A stretch of DNA of 64,000 nucleotides from Micropterus salmoides. Its lineage: Eukaryota > Chordata > Actinopteri > Centrarchiformes > Centrarchidae. A program made the translations under genes and the position numbers. How positions within the stretch are numbered: position 1 is the first letter of the stretch; every line of letters starts with the position of its first letter. The stretch covers positions 19,958,250-20,022,249 of the forward strand of contig NW_024041373.1 in NCBI RefSeq assembly GCF_014851395.1. The letters are read 5' to 3'. Positions 1 to 13,258 of the stretch are shown here, one piece after another. Under the pieces are notes generated by a model that saw only the letters and a program-made list of their open reading frames with translations, was not told the DNA's origin and ran no database searches.

Positions 1-292
1 TTATTGCTGCCAAATTCTGTTAACTGACCTTCAACCCAAAATAAGCAACCTTTGGAGCAGCGTCTGTAAAGTTTTATTTACTTTGTCTCATCTCCTGTAC
101 TGAGCACTACTAAGGCCTCGGAATTACTAAATACAATATTGTCACACAATGATTATTATATTACATTATACATGTACTATACATGTACCATTACAAACAG
201 TTGACACTTTTGACCATAATACATGATTTAGTTTATTTTTTGAACAAACATTTAGATAACAGAAATCTAAATCATTGTTTATGTTTCATTAC

Positions 293-2426
293 CTTGGCCA
301 TAATAGCAGCATAGGACTTATAGAGACTGTCATTTCCAAGTGTTCTGTAAATAGGGAAGACAGATGAGATAATATTAGTGAATGTCATACAATTGCAGCA
401 TTTTAAAAATGGCTATTGCTAATCCTAACGGGATCCTCACGGGATCCACTCACAATACTTAAACGCCTTGATTCCACAGTCGAATGCAGCACCACCTCGA
501 ATCACCCCTGAACAGTGCACTACAGAGCAGTCTATAGTGTGATCCTGCCCAGTGGCACTGAACATTTTTATTGACCATGCCAGCACACCTGGAATCCGGC
601 TGATTTGACTACATCTGTATGTTAAGTGACTGCACAATTAAAAGTGCTCTCCCGCCCCTAATGTCCTTACAGTGATGTGGAGGGAAACGGTTCACTTAAT
701 GTTATTCTCTCAGATAGCATTTGAGTCTCTGCAGGATCATGATGGGATTGTCACAGAGATACCTCAATGAGATGAAAACAGTACAACAGGAATACATACT
801 GACAAGTTTGTTTGACAAACAGCAGGTTAGGCATTACGCCAAAGAAATTGTCCCACCAAGACCAAGAGTTGTGTCCACGCATAACTTACCGGATAGAAAA
901 ATGAGTTAAAACTATTGGAATACTGTGTTATTACCAAAACTTCTATTTAAAAAGCATCTGAGAGAGAAATACATTACCAGCAAACATAACTGCAGGGTGA
1001 ACCTTTATACAACTGAAACCAAGAAGATAGAAATTTCAGCCACAGATAACAAAAACACAATTGCGCTTCTGACCAATATTGACTTTTCTAGTGACCAGTA
1101 ATAAAAGTAGAACAGGGTTTTCACTGCATGTGATGTTTTATAATTAACACACACACACCTCCTTTCTGTCAGGGCGCTTCGACTGAAGAGTGTAATGAGT
1201 TGTAGGAGGGGATCGATTGGTTTGGCACCGTCCTTTTCTTCTTCTCCTTCACCCCCACACCGCTCCATCGCTCTTCCCTTCTGCAGTCAAGAGAGAGAGT
1301 GAAGCCACTACTATGTGATCTTAAATGTCACACACTGACTGTCCACAGCCTCTGGTGGCTGACTAACGTTTACACACTGGCAGTTTGTTCAGGAAAACAC
1401 ACACTATACGGTATACACAAACACACGGTCAAGTTTATTTGCACAGTGACAAGACACAAGACAAAACTATATTTATTTGGAACTTTGCTACATCTACATA
1501 TAATTACAGTAAAGGGCCTGGATGTTAGAACTTTTTCAAAGAAAGAGTAAGAGAGTAAAAAAACATAATTACACAATAAAGCGTACGCAAGTCAGATCAC
1601 AACTGTCAACTTGACCACAGTTGACTTTTTAAGGAGCTTCAGTGCCAGGGAGTGTGCCCTACTGGCAGCACTTACTCCATGTTGTAAAAGCTCCTTAATT
1701 CTGCCAATCCCATCTGTACGATATGTACTGATTCTAACCAGCATTTAAGAATGTTGTGTTCACACAAAAAATAAAAAAAAATAGGAAAACTAAAAACAAA
1801 ATCAAGTACACTAAAATATGCATATTCAGTTCGCTTAGGAGTGATGACCAAATTGTGCATGGTGGTGAGAACGCTTTAATATTATTTATTTCCAAATTTG
1901 CAAACAGCAGTGGCATCTTGTATCACTTCTTATTGGTACAAAATGGTAAAGTATGTTAATTTCATGTATACTGCAAAAGTAGCATCATGCAGTATTAATA
2001 TATTTTGAATTTGGTGCAGCAAAGGAGGTGGGATTTGTACACAACCTAGAGGGTGTGCTGCCTAAAAAGCTCAACTGAGGGCAAGAAAATAGCCTTAGCC
2101 GCAGCCTTGATCACAGAAACAAAAGTTAAAACTGCAATAAATATGTTCATCAAAAGCAACTGTGGGCCATATTTAAGGTGCATTCACATTTGTCATGACA
2201 GATATAGGTTATAGACGGAAAAGTGGCATTTTGTGTTTCTCGCTGATCAAAAAAGGAGTGTTTTAACTCTTGTATGTTACAGAATTATTTTTAACAACTG
2301 ATGTCAATATGGCTTGTGTTTCCACTTACAGCTAAATCCTCCACAAGCTTCTCCTCAAAGCTGTGGTCCTCAGCTGATATCCAGGATTTATTGTAGCCTT
2401 GGAGGAACAGATTGACAGCCCTGTGC
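293..2426 (-). CDS. ryr2: RyR exons 76-78: last exons in the window (gene continues outside)
   Basis: Exons: 2330-2426, 1159-1280, 293-344. Exon 76: HRAVNLFLQGYNKSWISAED then FEEKLVEDLA, typical RyR2. Exon 77: GEGEEEKDGAKPIDPLLQLI and TLFSRSALTER, with an acidic lead like other RyRs. Exon 78: TLGNDSLYKSYAAIMAK, equivalent to the family's DFLYMAYADIMAK. The donor of exon 77 lies inside a short CA tract (plus strand 1149-1158). Introns 345-1158 and 1281-2329 and the final 292 bases carry no recognised element. Confidence 0.93.
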
Positions 2427-5400
2427 CTGGAGAGATAGAGGAAAGTGTGAAGAGACAAAAACAGATTTGCATTTGTCCTGTTATGAGATTGAAAATCAGG
2501 CAGTATAGAAGGAAACTATTAAACAAGCTCTGATTAAAACAATTATTACTCATTCATCAAGGTTTCTTATGCCCTTCCAAGGTGGTGATTATTACATCCA
2601 CTAGAGAGTAAAGCGTGTTAGACCCAAATGATAATCACATCAACAAAACACTATTCCTATATCACATACAAACCACATGCAGCTACAGGGTTTTCATATG
2701 CTAATATATTTGCTCCCTTTAGACCTGACATAGCTGTGCCTAATTACGTTTTACATTACCTCTCCATCACAGTAAGGCAAGGCAAGTTTATTTGTATAGC
2801 ACAATTTAACAACAAGGTAATTCAAAGTGCTTTACATAAAACATAAAAGCAACAGGGAAATATGTAAAAGTTTAAAAGCAAAATATAATAAAAGTTACAG
2901 TGTTACTATCAGGGTTAAAAGAGTAAAATGGAAAATAATAAAAAGCTAAAAACAAAGACAAAGAAAACAGGACAGTAAAAGTTACAGTGCAAGTTATCAG
3001 TAAAAAGAAAAATCTTAAATATTTAATTAAAAGCAATGGTAAAAAGAAAAGTCTTCAGTCTTAATTTAAAAGAACTGACTGTTTCAGCAGACCTGCAGTT
3101 ATCTGGGAGTTTGTTCCAAATATACGGAGCATAATAACTGAACGCTGCTTTTCCTTGTTTAGTTTTGACTCTGGGGACAGAAAGACCTGAGAGGTCTGGA
3201 TGGTTCGTAACGAAGCAGAAGATCGGAAATGTATTTTGGCCCTAAACCATTTAGTGCTTTATAAACTAACAGCAGGATTTTGAAATCAATTCTTTGACAT
3301 ACAGGAAGCCAATGTAAAGACCTCAGAACTGGAGTGATGTGGATCCTCCTTTTTGGTCTTAGTGAGGACTCGAGCAGCAGCGTTCTGAATCAGCTGCAGC
3401 TGTCTGATGGATTTCTTAGGGAGCCCTGTAACGACGCTGTTACAGTAGTTAAGTCGACTGAAGATAAATGCATGGATAAGCTTTTCCAGGTTCTGCTGAG
3501 ACATAAATCCTTTAATCCTGGCACATCCAATCGTTGACCTGCTCAATACAGTTACTCAGCGCCTGTATGGGATCATAGTCCCCTGGTGAAATGGTTATGT
3601 AAATCTGTGTGTCATCTGCATAATTATGGAAACATATTTTGTTGTTTTTCATAATCTGAGCCAGTGGAAGCATGTAAATGTTAAACAAAAGAGGTCCCAG
3701 AATGGAGCCTTGGGGAACTCCACGTGTAATTTTTGTCAGCTCAGGTGTGTGATTACCTATAGACACAAAGTAGTCCCTGTCCTTTAAGTAGGATTCAAAC
3801 CAGTTTAGTACTGTGCCAGAAAGTCCAACTCAGTTTTCAAGTCTGTCTAGTAATATGTTGTGGTCGACCGTGTCGAATGCAGCACTGAGATCCAATAATA
3901 CTAAGACTGAAATTCTGCCACTGTCAGTGTTTAAATGGATGTCATTGAAGACCTTAACAAGAGCTGTCTCAGTGCTGTGGTGTGGTCGAAAACCTGACTG
4001 GAAGACATCAAAACAGTTATTTAGTGCCAAGAAAGCACTAAGCTGTTGAAAAACAGCCTTTTCAATGATTTTACTTAAAAATGGGAGATTTGATATGGGC
4101 CTATAATTGCTCATTAGTGAACTGTCTAGATTGCTCTTTTTTAAGAGTGGCTTAATGACTGCAGTTTTCATGGCCTGTGGGAAAAAACCTGAGAGGAGAG
4201 ACATGTTTACAATTTGTAGTAAATCTGAGGCCATGCATTTAGACACATTTTTGAAAAAACCTGTTGGCAGAATATCAAGGCAACATGAGGAGGATTTCAG
4301 ATGTTGCATTATGTCCTCCAGGTTTTTATGGTTAATAGAATCAAATTGTCTCGTGCTATATGAATTGTTTTGAAGTGGACACAGGGACAAGACATATCCT
4401 GTTACTGACATGGAGGCACTGATTGCTTGTCTAATTGTTTGAATTTTGTCTGTGAAGAAGGAAGCAAATTCATTGCAGGCCCTGGTGGATAGAAGTTCAG
4501 AGGCTACAGACACAGGAGGGTTGGTTAGCCTGTCGACAGTAGCAAACAGGGCACGTGCATTATTAGTGTTTTTGGTGATGATGTCAGAGAAGAAGGACCG
4601 CCTTGCATTTCTCAGCTCTAAATTATAAATGCGAAGTCTCTCTTTATAGATGTCATAATGAACCTGGAGATTTGTTTTCTCTCTTTTTTGAGTTCTAACC
4701 AGCGTGGCATTTCTCCGTGGAGATCTTCTCTTACCAGAGACCACCTTCACCTTGGCTGGTGCAATGGCATCAATAACATTTGTAATTTTAGAACTGAAAT
4801 CATCTACAAGCTCATTCACTGAGACCTGTGAGAGGGCGGGTGTCGAGGAGAAAGCCTCAATAAATTTTTCACTAGTGTTTTCAGTGATATGCTGTTTTGT
4901 GATTACCTCTGTTTGTACATTTGTGTGCACGCAGATAGCACTCTCAAAGAAAACACAGGAATGATCAGAGAGAGCAACATCAGTCACCACAACTTTGGAA
5001 ATGTCCAGACCCTTGGAGATGACCAAGTCCAAAGTGTGCCCCTTATTGTGCGTGGGCTTCGACACATGCTGAGTCAGTCCATAATTATCAAGAACACAAA
5101 ACAGTTCTTTAGTCCCTCTTTCCTGGGGGTTGTCAACATGGATGTTAAAATCACCAACAATAACCACACAGCCAAAGTCAATACAGACTATAGACAGCAG
5201 TTCAAAGTCATCAAAAAAGTTTGACAGTATTTAGGGGGCCTGTAGATATTTAGAAAAATAGCTCGAGAAGAGGAATTCAGCTGAAGAGCCACATATTCAA
5301 AAGAAGCAAAATTCCCATAAGACAGTAGTGTCACCTGCACAATGCAGAGCTTCCATTCAGATGCTTCAATAGGTCTGTAGTTCTATGGTGCTACTGCTCA

Positions 5401-8400
5401 AGTTCAAAAAGCATATACACCGTTTCTCTATATCTTTTTAAAGATAAGTTTTTGGGCTTCTGGATTTATTTGATGGGAATAGCTGAAGAGAGACAGGAAA
5501 TATGGAAGATAGAGACGGGGGGATGACAATAAGGAAAAGGCTGCAGGCTGGACTCAAACCCCAGCTGCTGCAGTGAGGACTCTGCTTTGTACATGGGCGC
5601 TCACATCTACCAGGTGAGCTATCGGGCGATGACCATTTCTTAATTTGAACTTGTCAAAAGTTGTTTTCCAGGGCAAAGAAAGGAATCCAACAAAATATGA
5701 TGAAATTATGGTTTTCCCTGACTCATATTGTGCTTGTCAGCAGATCAAGACAAAGACCTCAATTAATGGATCAAGCAACAAATTACTGTGATTTAAAACA
5801 ATCACTTAAAGGCTAACTTGTCGGTTACCCTTAATTAATTACCACTGTTTTTCCTACCTCTTTTTACTCTTCATTTTGATGCCCAACTGTTAACATTTTG
5901 ATGCATAACTTCAGAGTGTCTGAAAACACTACTCCAACAAAAGACCATACAACCCACATGGCATTTCATTAGAACATCTCCCTCTGACAAGGCTCATTCA
6001 GTGCAAAATGTTCACTAAATTGGTTAATGAGAAATTAACTTGAGCACTAATAGCACTTTTGTGAGTGCAACACTTCTAAATTTACATAATGTGTTTGTAC
6101 CTGGGTAGGTTGTAGAGGGGAGCCATCCTTAGGCAGGCCACCACTGCTCGTTTCCTCTGTTTGGATAAGACCTTGTGCCACGCAGGTTTTTTACTTTTCT
6201 GCGGGTGTTCCACCTGAACCCAAAACCAAAGATAGATAACAGTAACAAGACAGTGCAAATGAGCCTCCATTGATGTAAGGGGTTTTAAAGTTAGCTGTTG
6301 TACTGCAGAGGATCACCTTCAGGCATCTGTCTTGCAGTCATCATGCATTAGCACTGCAGGTATTACTTTCTTGAATGCTACACATTCTGCATACAGTAGT
6401 GTTTGTAATATAAACACACCCAAGTTTTTTATCCCATAACAGCTGAAAAGGAAGCTAATCCTAACGTGTGTTAACACTGCACACTGTGTGCGGTAGTTTG
6501 TTTTTGATGACTGAGGAAGGTTGCATTCAATGATGAGAAGTCACTTTATTTAAAGAGGAAAACTGTACTCAGAGTTTTCATCAGGGATTTTTAGAGAACA
6601 TAATAATAAGACTTCAACATAAGACTTTATCAAAGGCCAATGTGAGGAGAAAACATACATATGATCATATCCTCTACTGAAGGGGGAGATGTCTGTAGAC
6701 CATCCTAAAATTTGAGATTCAAACGCACTCTGTGCAAGCTACATTTGTTACGTAACAAATTTGAAAGCCGATCGCTGTCTAGCAAACACCACCGCCAAAG
6801 AAACCTGAAACCTCCAGTGCAGAGAGGACTTGTCAGTACAGAGTGAGAGTTTGCACTGGCATAGTGAAAGTTTTGACAGAAAACATGGCAGTGTGCAGTT
6901 TTTGGATGTAAACTGGACCCTGGAGCCTCCTTCCACTATCTACTACGTGATAACAATGTGAACACACTGTAACATGGTATAATTATTTTATGTTTTACAA
7001 CCACTAACGCTGTGTCAGCCACTGTCAGTTAAAATCTAACAAGCTAAGAAACAACATAAACAAATGAAAGACGTTAACTAAACTTACCATTCTGATACAT
7101 CTGCTAGTCACTGATTTTGGTGCACAAGAGACTCTGGGTCTGACTGAGGCTCAAACATGTAAGTTATTCTTTTAGCTACAGTGATGTCATGCATGCTCGA
7201 ACACAACAAGGTGTGCCTTTTTGAGTGTGTGGTGAAGACTTTGGAGTTGATATTTATCTTCCTTTTGCAGTACATAAGTCAACATGTCATCGGATTACAT
7301 TTCAGTGCTATATCAAATTTACTTATCAAAATCTTAAAATATGTCATTATTTGCTCATCCTATGGGTGGTTAATATATTGACTACTCATAATGGCTATGT
7401 TGAAAATCATAATATTGACGTGAATGTTACTTACTACATTGTAACGTGTGAATATTTGTCCTAGAAGTGGCATATTTGTGACTACTTGTGAGAAAAAATA
7501 AAGAAATCATCAATCTGACTGCTAATAAATGAATGGACAGATTTTACTTAATGTCTTGGTGCCCATGGCTTCTGCCTGACTGGATCTTTTCCAGAACAAC
7601 TCTTCACACACAGCACTCGTCTCCCATGGCTCTGTAATTTTAAAAAATCCATATTTGAAGCTGCCATCCTCATTTTTCATTAGATGATGGATCGTGTAGG
7701 TCTCTGCACTACACCACTTCACCATGGTTATGGGCTGGCACAGACGAAAATAGAAAGATTTCAAGTGCAATCTCAATCACCTCTTTGTTTGCACCTCCAG
7801 CAGAATATGTGTGTGTGAAAGAATGGCTGAATCTCTCCAATGTTTCCTCTAATGCTAGCCATCTTGATGCACACTGCTCTTTCACCGGTCAACATAGCAC
7901 AAGCAGCAGTGGAGAACAGGTGTTAATTATAATATTAACAATGGCTCTGTTGTGTCCCAGTAAGCAATGACAGTGTAAATGGAATTCAGCCATCACTGAT
8001 TTCATTATTAGGGCCCGAGCACAAACTCTGCGAGGTCCCTATTGAAAATGAAGGAATTATTTTCTTTCTTTCTTTCTTTCTATCGATAAGTAACCTCAAT
8101 TTGGGGGGCATAAACATACTGTAAAACTCACCAAATTTGCACATAATTCAGGCGTGGCAAAATTTTTTAGATTTTATGGGTTTCGCACATGGGTGTGGCA
8201 AAATGGCTTGCTAGCGCACCCTACAGAGCAGCCCCCGGACTAAGTTTTACATATGTGTATGAAATTTCTGTGATACGTGTATCATGTCGAGACGTACAAA
8301 AAGCCTCTTAGAGCCATTGCCTAAACCCAACAGGAAGTCAGCCATTTTGGATATAATGGACATTTTGGGTGATTTACACACTCCGTACTTTAACGAACTC

Positions 8401-11400
8401 CTCCTAGGGATTTAGTCCATTTGCCTCCAATTTCTGCTGTGCCTTTTAAAGGCATTGACAATGAAAAGTTGTGCTATCTGTGAGTTTTCATCAATGTGCA
8501 TGTCCATGGCGTGGCATCCAAAATTGATGATTAGCTGTGAAACAGGAAGTTGTTATAACTTCAGTGTGCATGCTCAGATCTACACCAACACATCCATATG
8601 CCAACAAACACATAATGTCATAGCGCCTCCTGCTGGCAACAGAAAGTGTCAAGTTTTACGCTGTTATGTACTACTCCCAACATACTTACCTCACCTGCTT
8701 CAAAACAGTCCAAAAAAAACATTGATGAAGCTATGTTGTGAATCTTGTGAGTTTTTGGATAATGGCGTGTCCTTGACGTGGCGTCAAAATTCGTTGCTTT
8801 GCCATGACACAGGAAGTTGTTGTAACTTCAGTGTACATGCTCACATCTGCACAAAACTTTACGTGCATAACTGTCCCGCCCCGAACACATCTACACGCCA
8901 ATATTCATTTATAGTCATAGCGCCAAGTGCTACGTAGTTCCACAAAGGGGACACAGGAAGTGACGTATAACACCTTCATGCAGCGTCCCAAGGGCGTAGC
9001 AAATTCACACCCGCACCAGCCCCAGAATATGCAACGCGGCCGCCTCACACCCCAATGCCCTACACGTGCGAGGGCCCGCCCAACGCTGCTTGCAGCTTTA
9101 ATTATCTTTGCTTTTCCTAAAGTGACATGTCAGCATGTGTTCCATAAAAAAGGCCTCCAAAAAACATAAATATGGCCTACAAAAAATTGCCTTCTTGCCT
9201 CTAAGTTGACAGAAAAAGTGACAACTGTTGATTTATTTGTGGCGGCCTGTCACAATGTCAACACTGATCGACACATATTGATTTTCGATATTTTTTACTT
9301 TTGAAAATGGGTAAATCGTATTTCATTGCAGAGCTTCACACAGTGCATGGATTCGCTCAGCCCCCCACTTACTTGCTTGCTCACGCTCTCTCTCATAAAC
9401 ACATTGACAATAGGCCTGGGCCAGTTATCAGTGGTATATCGCCGTAAGAAGAAGTCAAGATTTCAAAACCACTAAATTATTCCGATACCGTTGCTACTGT
9501 ATCAGCTGTATTTTTGTGTCTCTTCAAAGACGGTGCAGGAATCCTGCAGGTTGTGTGAAGCGTAGACAGTGACATGACCCCATCATGTTGGGGCGAGCAG
9601 TCAGTCACCTGTGTGCAGGATAGCCGAAGGAGGGGAGCCCCTGAACATTTTCCTCTGTCGAAAAAGACATATTTAATATCCCATCTACGGGAGCACCACC
9701 CAGCAATCTTTGCTAAATTTAAGGTAACATTATCTTGAAATGAACATTTGCAACAAGCTACGAGAGTTAGCGTCTTTAGCACTGTTGAAATAAATACTAT
9801 TGGCTTGCTAATGAGGCAGATGAAGATGAAGAGTACTACGTTTCTGAAACCATTATATTTTTACCTAAGGTTATTATACCAGCCCATGCCTAATTGACAA
9901 AAGACCCATCAAACCATGATGCGCTGGAGGAAGAATTGCCCGCAGAGAAGATTCCTGAATCAATCCACAGCTGAATGGTATCATGAATTTGCTGCACAGA
10001 TTTGTCCAAAACTAGTGCTTTTAAGTTATTGCTGATAAGTTAGTCTCTATGTTCTTAACACAAAGCAAGCCTTCTCAGAGACCCATCTTCAAATAAATTA
10101 TTAGCAAGCATACAGCTGAGTTGTCGAGGTAGCATGCTATACATAGTTGCTAGTCAATATTAATCGCAATAATAGTAATAATGTTTTTATATTGCTTTAA
10201 AAGCTCACCTGATCCAGGTAATATAGGACTCTAGCTATTTCCAAAATCTTTTCTACAGTCCTTTGGGTGTGAGTGATGGCCCCTAGTTGGCTCAGGTGTT
10301 CTGCATGAAGGGTCTCCTGCCTCAAGAAGTTTGACGCCTGTAAAGAGAAAAGAGAATGGCACTGTTTTGGGGGTTTTTTTGCCTGTATTTCAACCATTCA
10401 ATTAAATATATTTTTAGAAAGGCTGCTAGAACACATGAAAGAATAAATGAGGGACTTGGTTTGAAATGGGTAGGCTAATAAACATCATTAAGGAATCAAA
10501 AGTCATTGTTCTGAATCTTACTTTCCTTGTTGCCTTTAAATACCTTGCTTGAATTCTCATACGATCAACAACTGATTATTTAACTGAAAATAATAACTGA
10601 TTTGCATACAACCAACAAAGGAAGGGCTGTGCAAAAATGATAGAAATTCTGTTTAAAAGTTTGTCTATGCTAATGACAAAGCAGAATTTATGCTTTTATC
10701 ATCATTGACTTATGAATAAACATATTTATCACTGACTCATAAACAAACAAATATTGCATGCATACTCTGTGTCTCTGGTGAACAATGAGTCACTGGCTGA
10801 GATTATTAAAACAGCTTTGGATTTTATAGGCTATAAGAGTATTCTTCAGTTTAATTTACCACACACTTATTTGGCATGTCAATGAATATGCAGAATTGGA
10901 ACGCACAAAAGAGAAAAGATATGCACTTAATTTACACTCTAGGAATTCATAAAACCAATATGCTTTTTCTTGTCATTTGCACTTAATTTCATCTTTAAGG
11001 ATTTTCTTTAATTTTGTACTGTAAGAATCTTTTTTTTCCCGTGCAAATAAAAAGAAACAAAACCCCCAAAAATGTGTTGTAATACAGCTTACTCTAATTG
11101 AAAATACTTAAATACTATACAAATATTATTACACAAGAATGAAAATGCAGTGACAGCCTTTACCTGACTCTGAAGATGTAAAAGGCAATTGAAAACTTGC
11201 TCTCGAATCTCATCTTCAGTTTTCTTCTATGGAAAGCAAATAATGACCATTAAACATTAAAAATACATACCAGACACGTAATTTAAGAAACTCACCTTCG
11301 GTGGTTTTGTCATGCTGTGGACTGCATTAATGCTGGTATTGTCCACATTTCCAACTGACCTGAGTGAAGCTGTTCTTAGCCAATGTGATAAGGCTCTGGT

Positions 11401-13212
11401 CACTTGGAAGACAAACCCTGAGTCCCACAGGGAGCAGTCTCTTCATGGAAGCCACAATAAGAGAGGTGTGTGTAGAATAACGATCCCCCTTCCTCTTTAT
11501 CATCCTCTTTTCATGGTCGAACTTAATATTAGAAAACCATGAACATAAATAAATTTTTTGAGACTTTGACCGTAATGAAATGAACAGAAAGTTGTGAACT
11601 CATAATTTGGGAGAAATGTGACCAGTGAGTGAACACTTTGAGTCAACTGTTTTGTGGTTACCTTTGAACTAAAAGTAGTGTCTGATGTAAAGACATTTCA
11701 TTATATCATAAGGTCAATTTAGAAAAATGTCTGACCTTGGACATTTTGTAATTGTTGACCAAGAAAGCCAAGTTGTTGATCTCATGTTGGACTACATAGT
11801 TCTGTTCCTCCCATTTGAAATTCTGTTGTAGCAAGCACAGGTGAAGATAAAAATGCATGGTTTATGGGGTACATTATTCAGATGGATAGTAATGACATTA
11901 GAAGAATAAGTAAAAACACTATTATGTGTCATCCTCACATGAGATTTGGCCCAGAACATAAAGACCTCTGCCACCATGCTGAACAGCTGCTCAGCATCAG
12001 GGTTTGACTTTTTCAGCCAGCTGGCTCTGAGACAAGACAGACCAAAACATATCCCATTATGATCGCTGAATTTATTCCTGTAAATTTATTCCTGTAAATT
12101 TAAACATATGCCTTAAATAAAAACAAAATTAACCACTCAAATCCATGAATCTTACTCTTTTCGCAAAAAAATGCTCTACTGTTTACAACAGGCCAACAGT
12201 TATTTACTTGAAGGCCTTTTCTCAATGTTTTACCATTTCAACAAACACTAATGTAAAATTTGGTGTTCAAAAGGTTTCTGAAGAACTTTAGAAGTCATGT
12301 GATAATTACCGAGTAATGTCAATCTAAAATATATTAAAATAAGTTTCACTTTCCATTGAGTTCAAATTACTCCTGGAGCTTTTGGACTCACAAAATAAAC
12401 TTGTCTCTCCACTAAGCTTCTTGGTAGCATGCCTTACCGATTAGAATCCACAAATGGGATGAGGAGGGGATAGAAGGCATAGAGGTCTCGCACCAGCACA
12501 GTGAACTTCTCCTGTATCTGCAATTCTGCTTCGGCGATATCACACCCTTCTGCTTTCATGTGCTCCTCCTCCAGCAGCAGGCATTCGGCCCTCTTCCTCA
12601 GCTTCTCCATCAGTGGCAGGAAGTGGCTCTTTAACAGCTCAGTGCGGGCTTCGCGTATGATTGGCTGAGAAAACACTGAAGGAATAAAAAAAAACTCTTA
12701 ATGGTGGAAAAAAAGGAGAATAAAATGCAAAACTGATGTGGAATAAAGACATCCACACACAACAATCACAGTTCTGCGCATGACTACAATACCTGCCAGC
12801 TGTTTCATCCAGTCACCCTGGCTAGCACCCACATGGTTGTGGATAATACGAAGGATATGGCCAAGTAGGTCGCTAGCATGCTGAGGAATGATAGTGGAGC
12901 AAATTGGACTGTCTGGCTGGCCGTCAGGGCCCCAGCGACACCAAAGGGACATGTAGCTGCACAGCATGGGTAAGGTGACCTCCGTGACATGGATGTAGTG
13001 GGCCTGGCGAGCTCCGGCACCAGCGCCTGCCAACTCCTCCACTTCCCCTAGAGCCTGTTCCAGAGAAGGTAAGAGAGGAAACATGTCCTCCACCTGATCT
13101 GGCAGCCCCAGGTCTAACAGAAACAGATAAGTAAAAATAACGCTGAGAAAACAGAAGGGTTAAGTTGCAGGGGTAAGAGTTATTCAAGACGCCCAAGATT
13201 AAACGGACAAGA

Positions 13213-13258
<46 letters not shown>

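Noticed and set aside
1005..1268. ORF starting MERCGGEGEEEKDG as a separate gene
   Set aside because: It is RyR exon 77 plus intronic read-through; the exon starts four codons upstream of this Met.
5550..5625. tRNA gene
   Set aside because: A- and B-box-like motifs are present but the cloverleaf is not, and the tail is that of a tRNA-derived SINE.
8455..8937. 160-codon plus-strand open frame
   Set aside because: Lies within a dispersed repeat and contains two diverged direct copies of one unit, so it is repeat structure and not a gene.
12805..13196. Alternative-frame ORFs over exon 68
   Set aside because: Shadows of the GC-rich exon; only the minus-strand frame continuing exon 67 matches the family.
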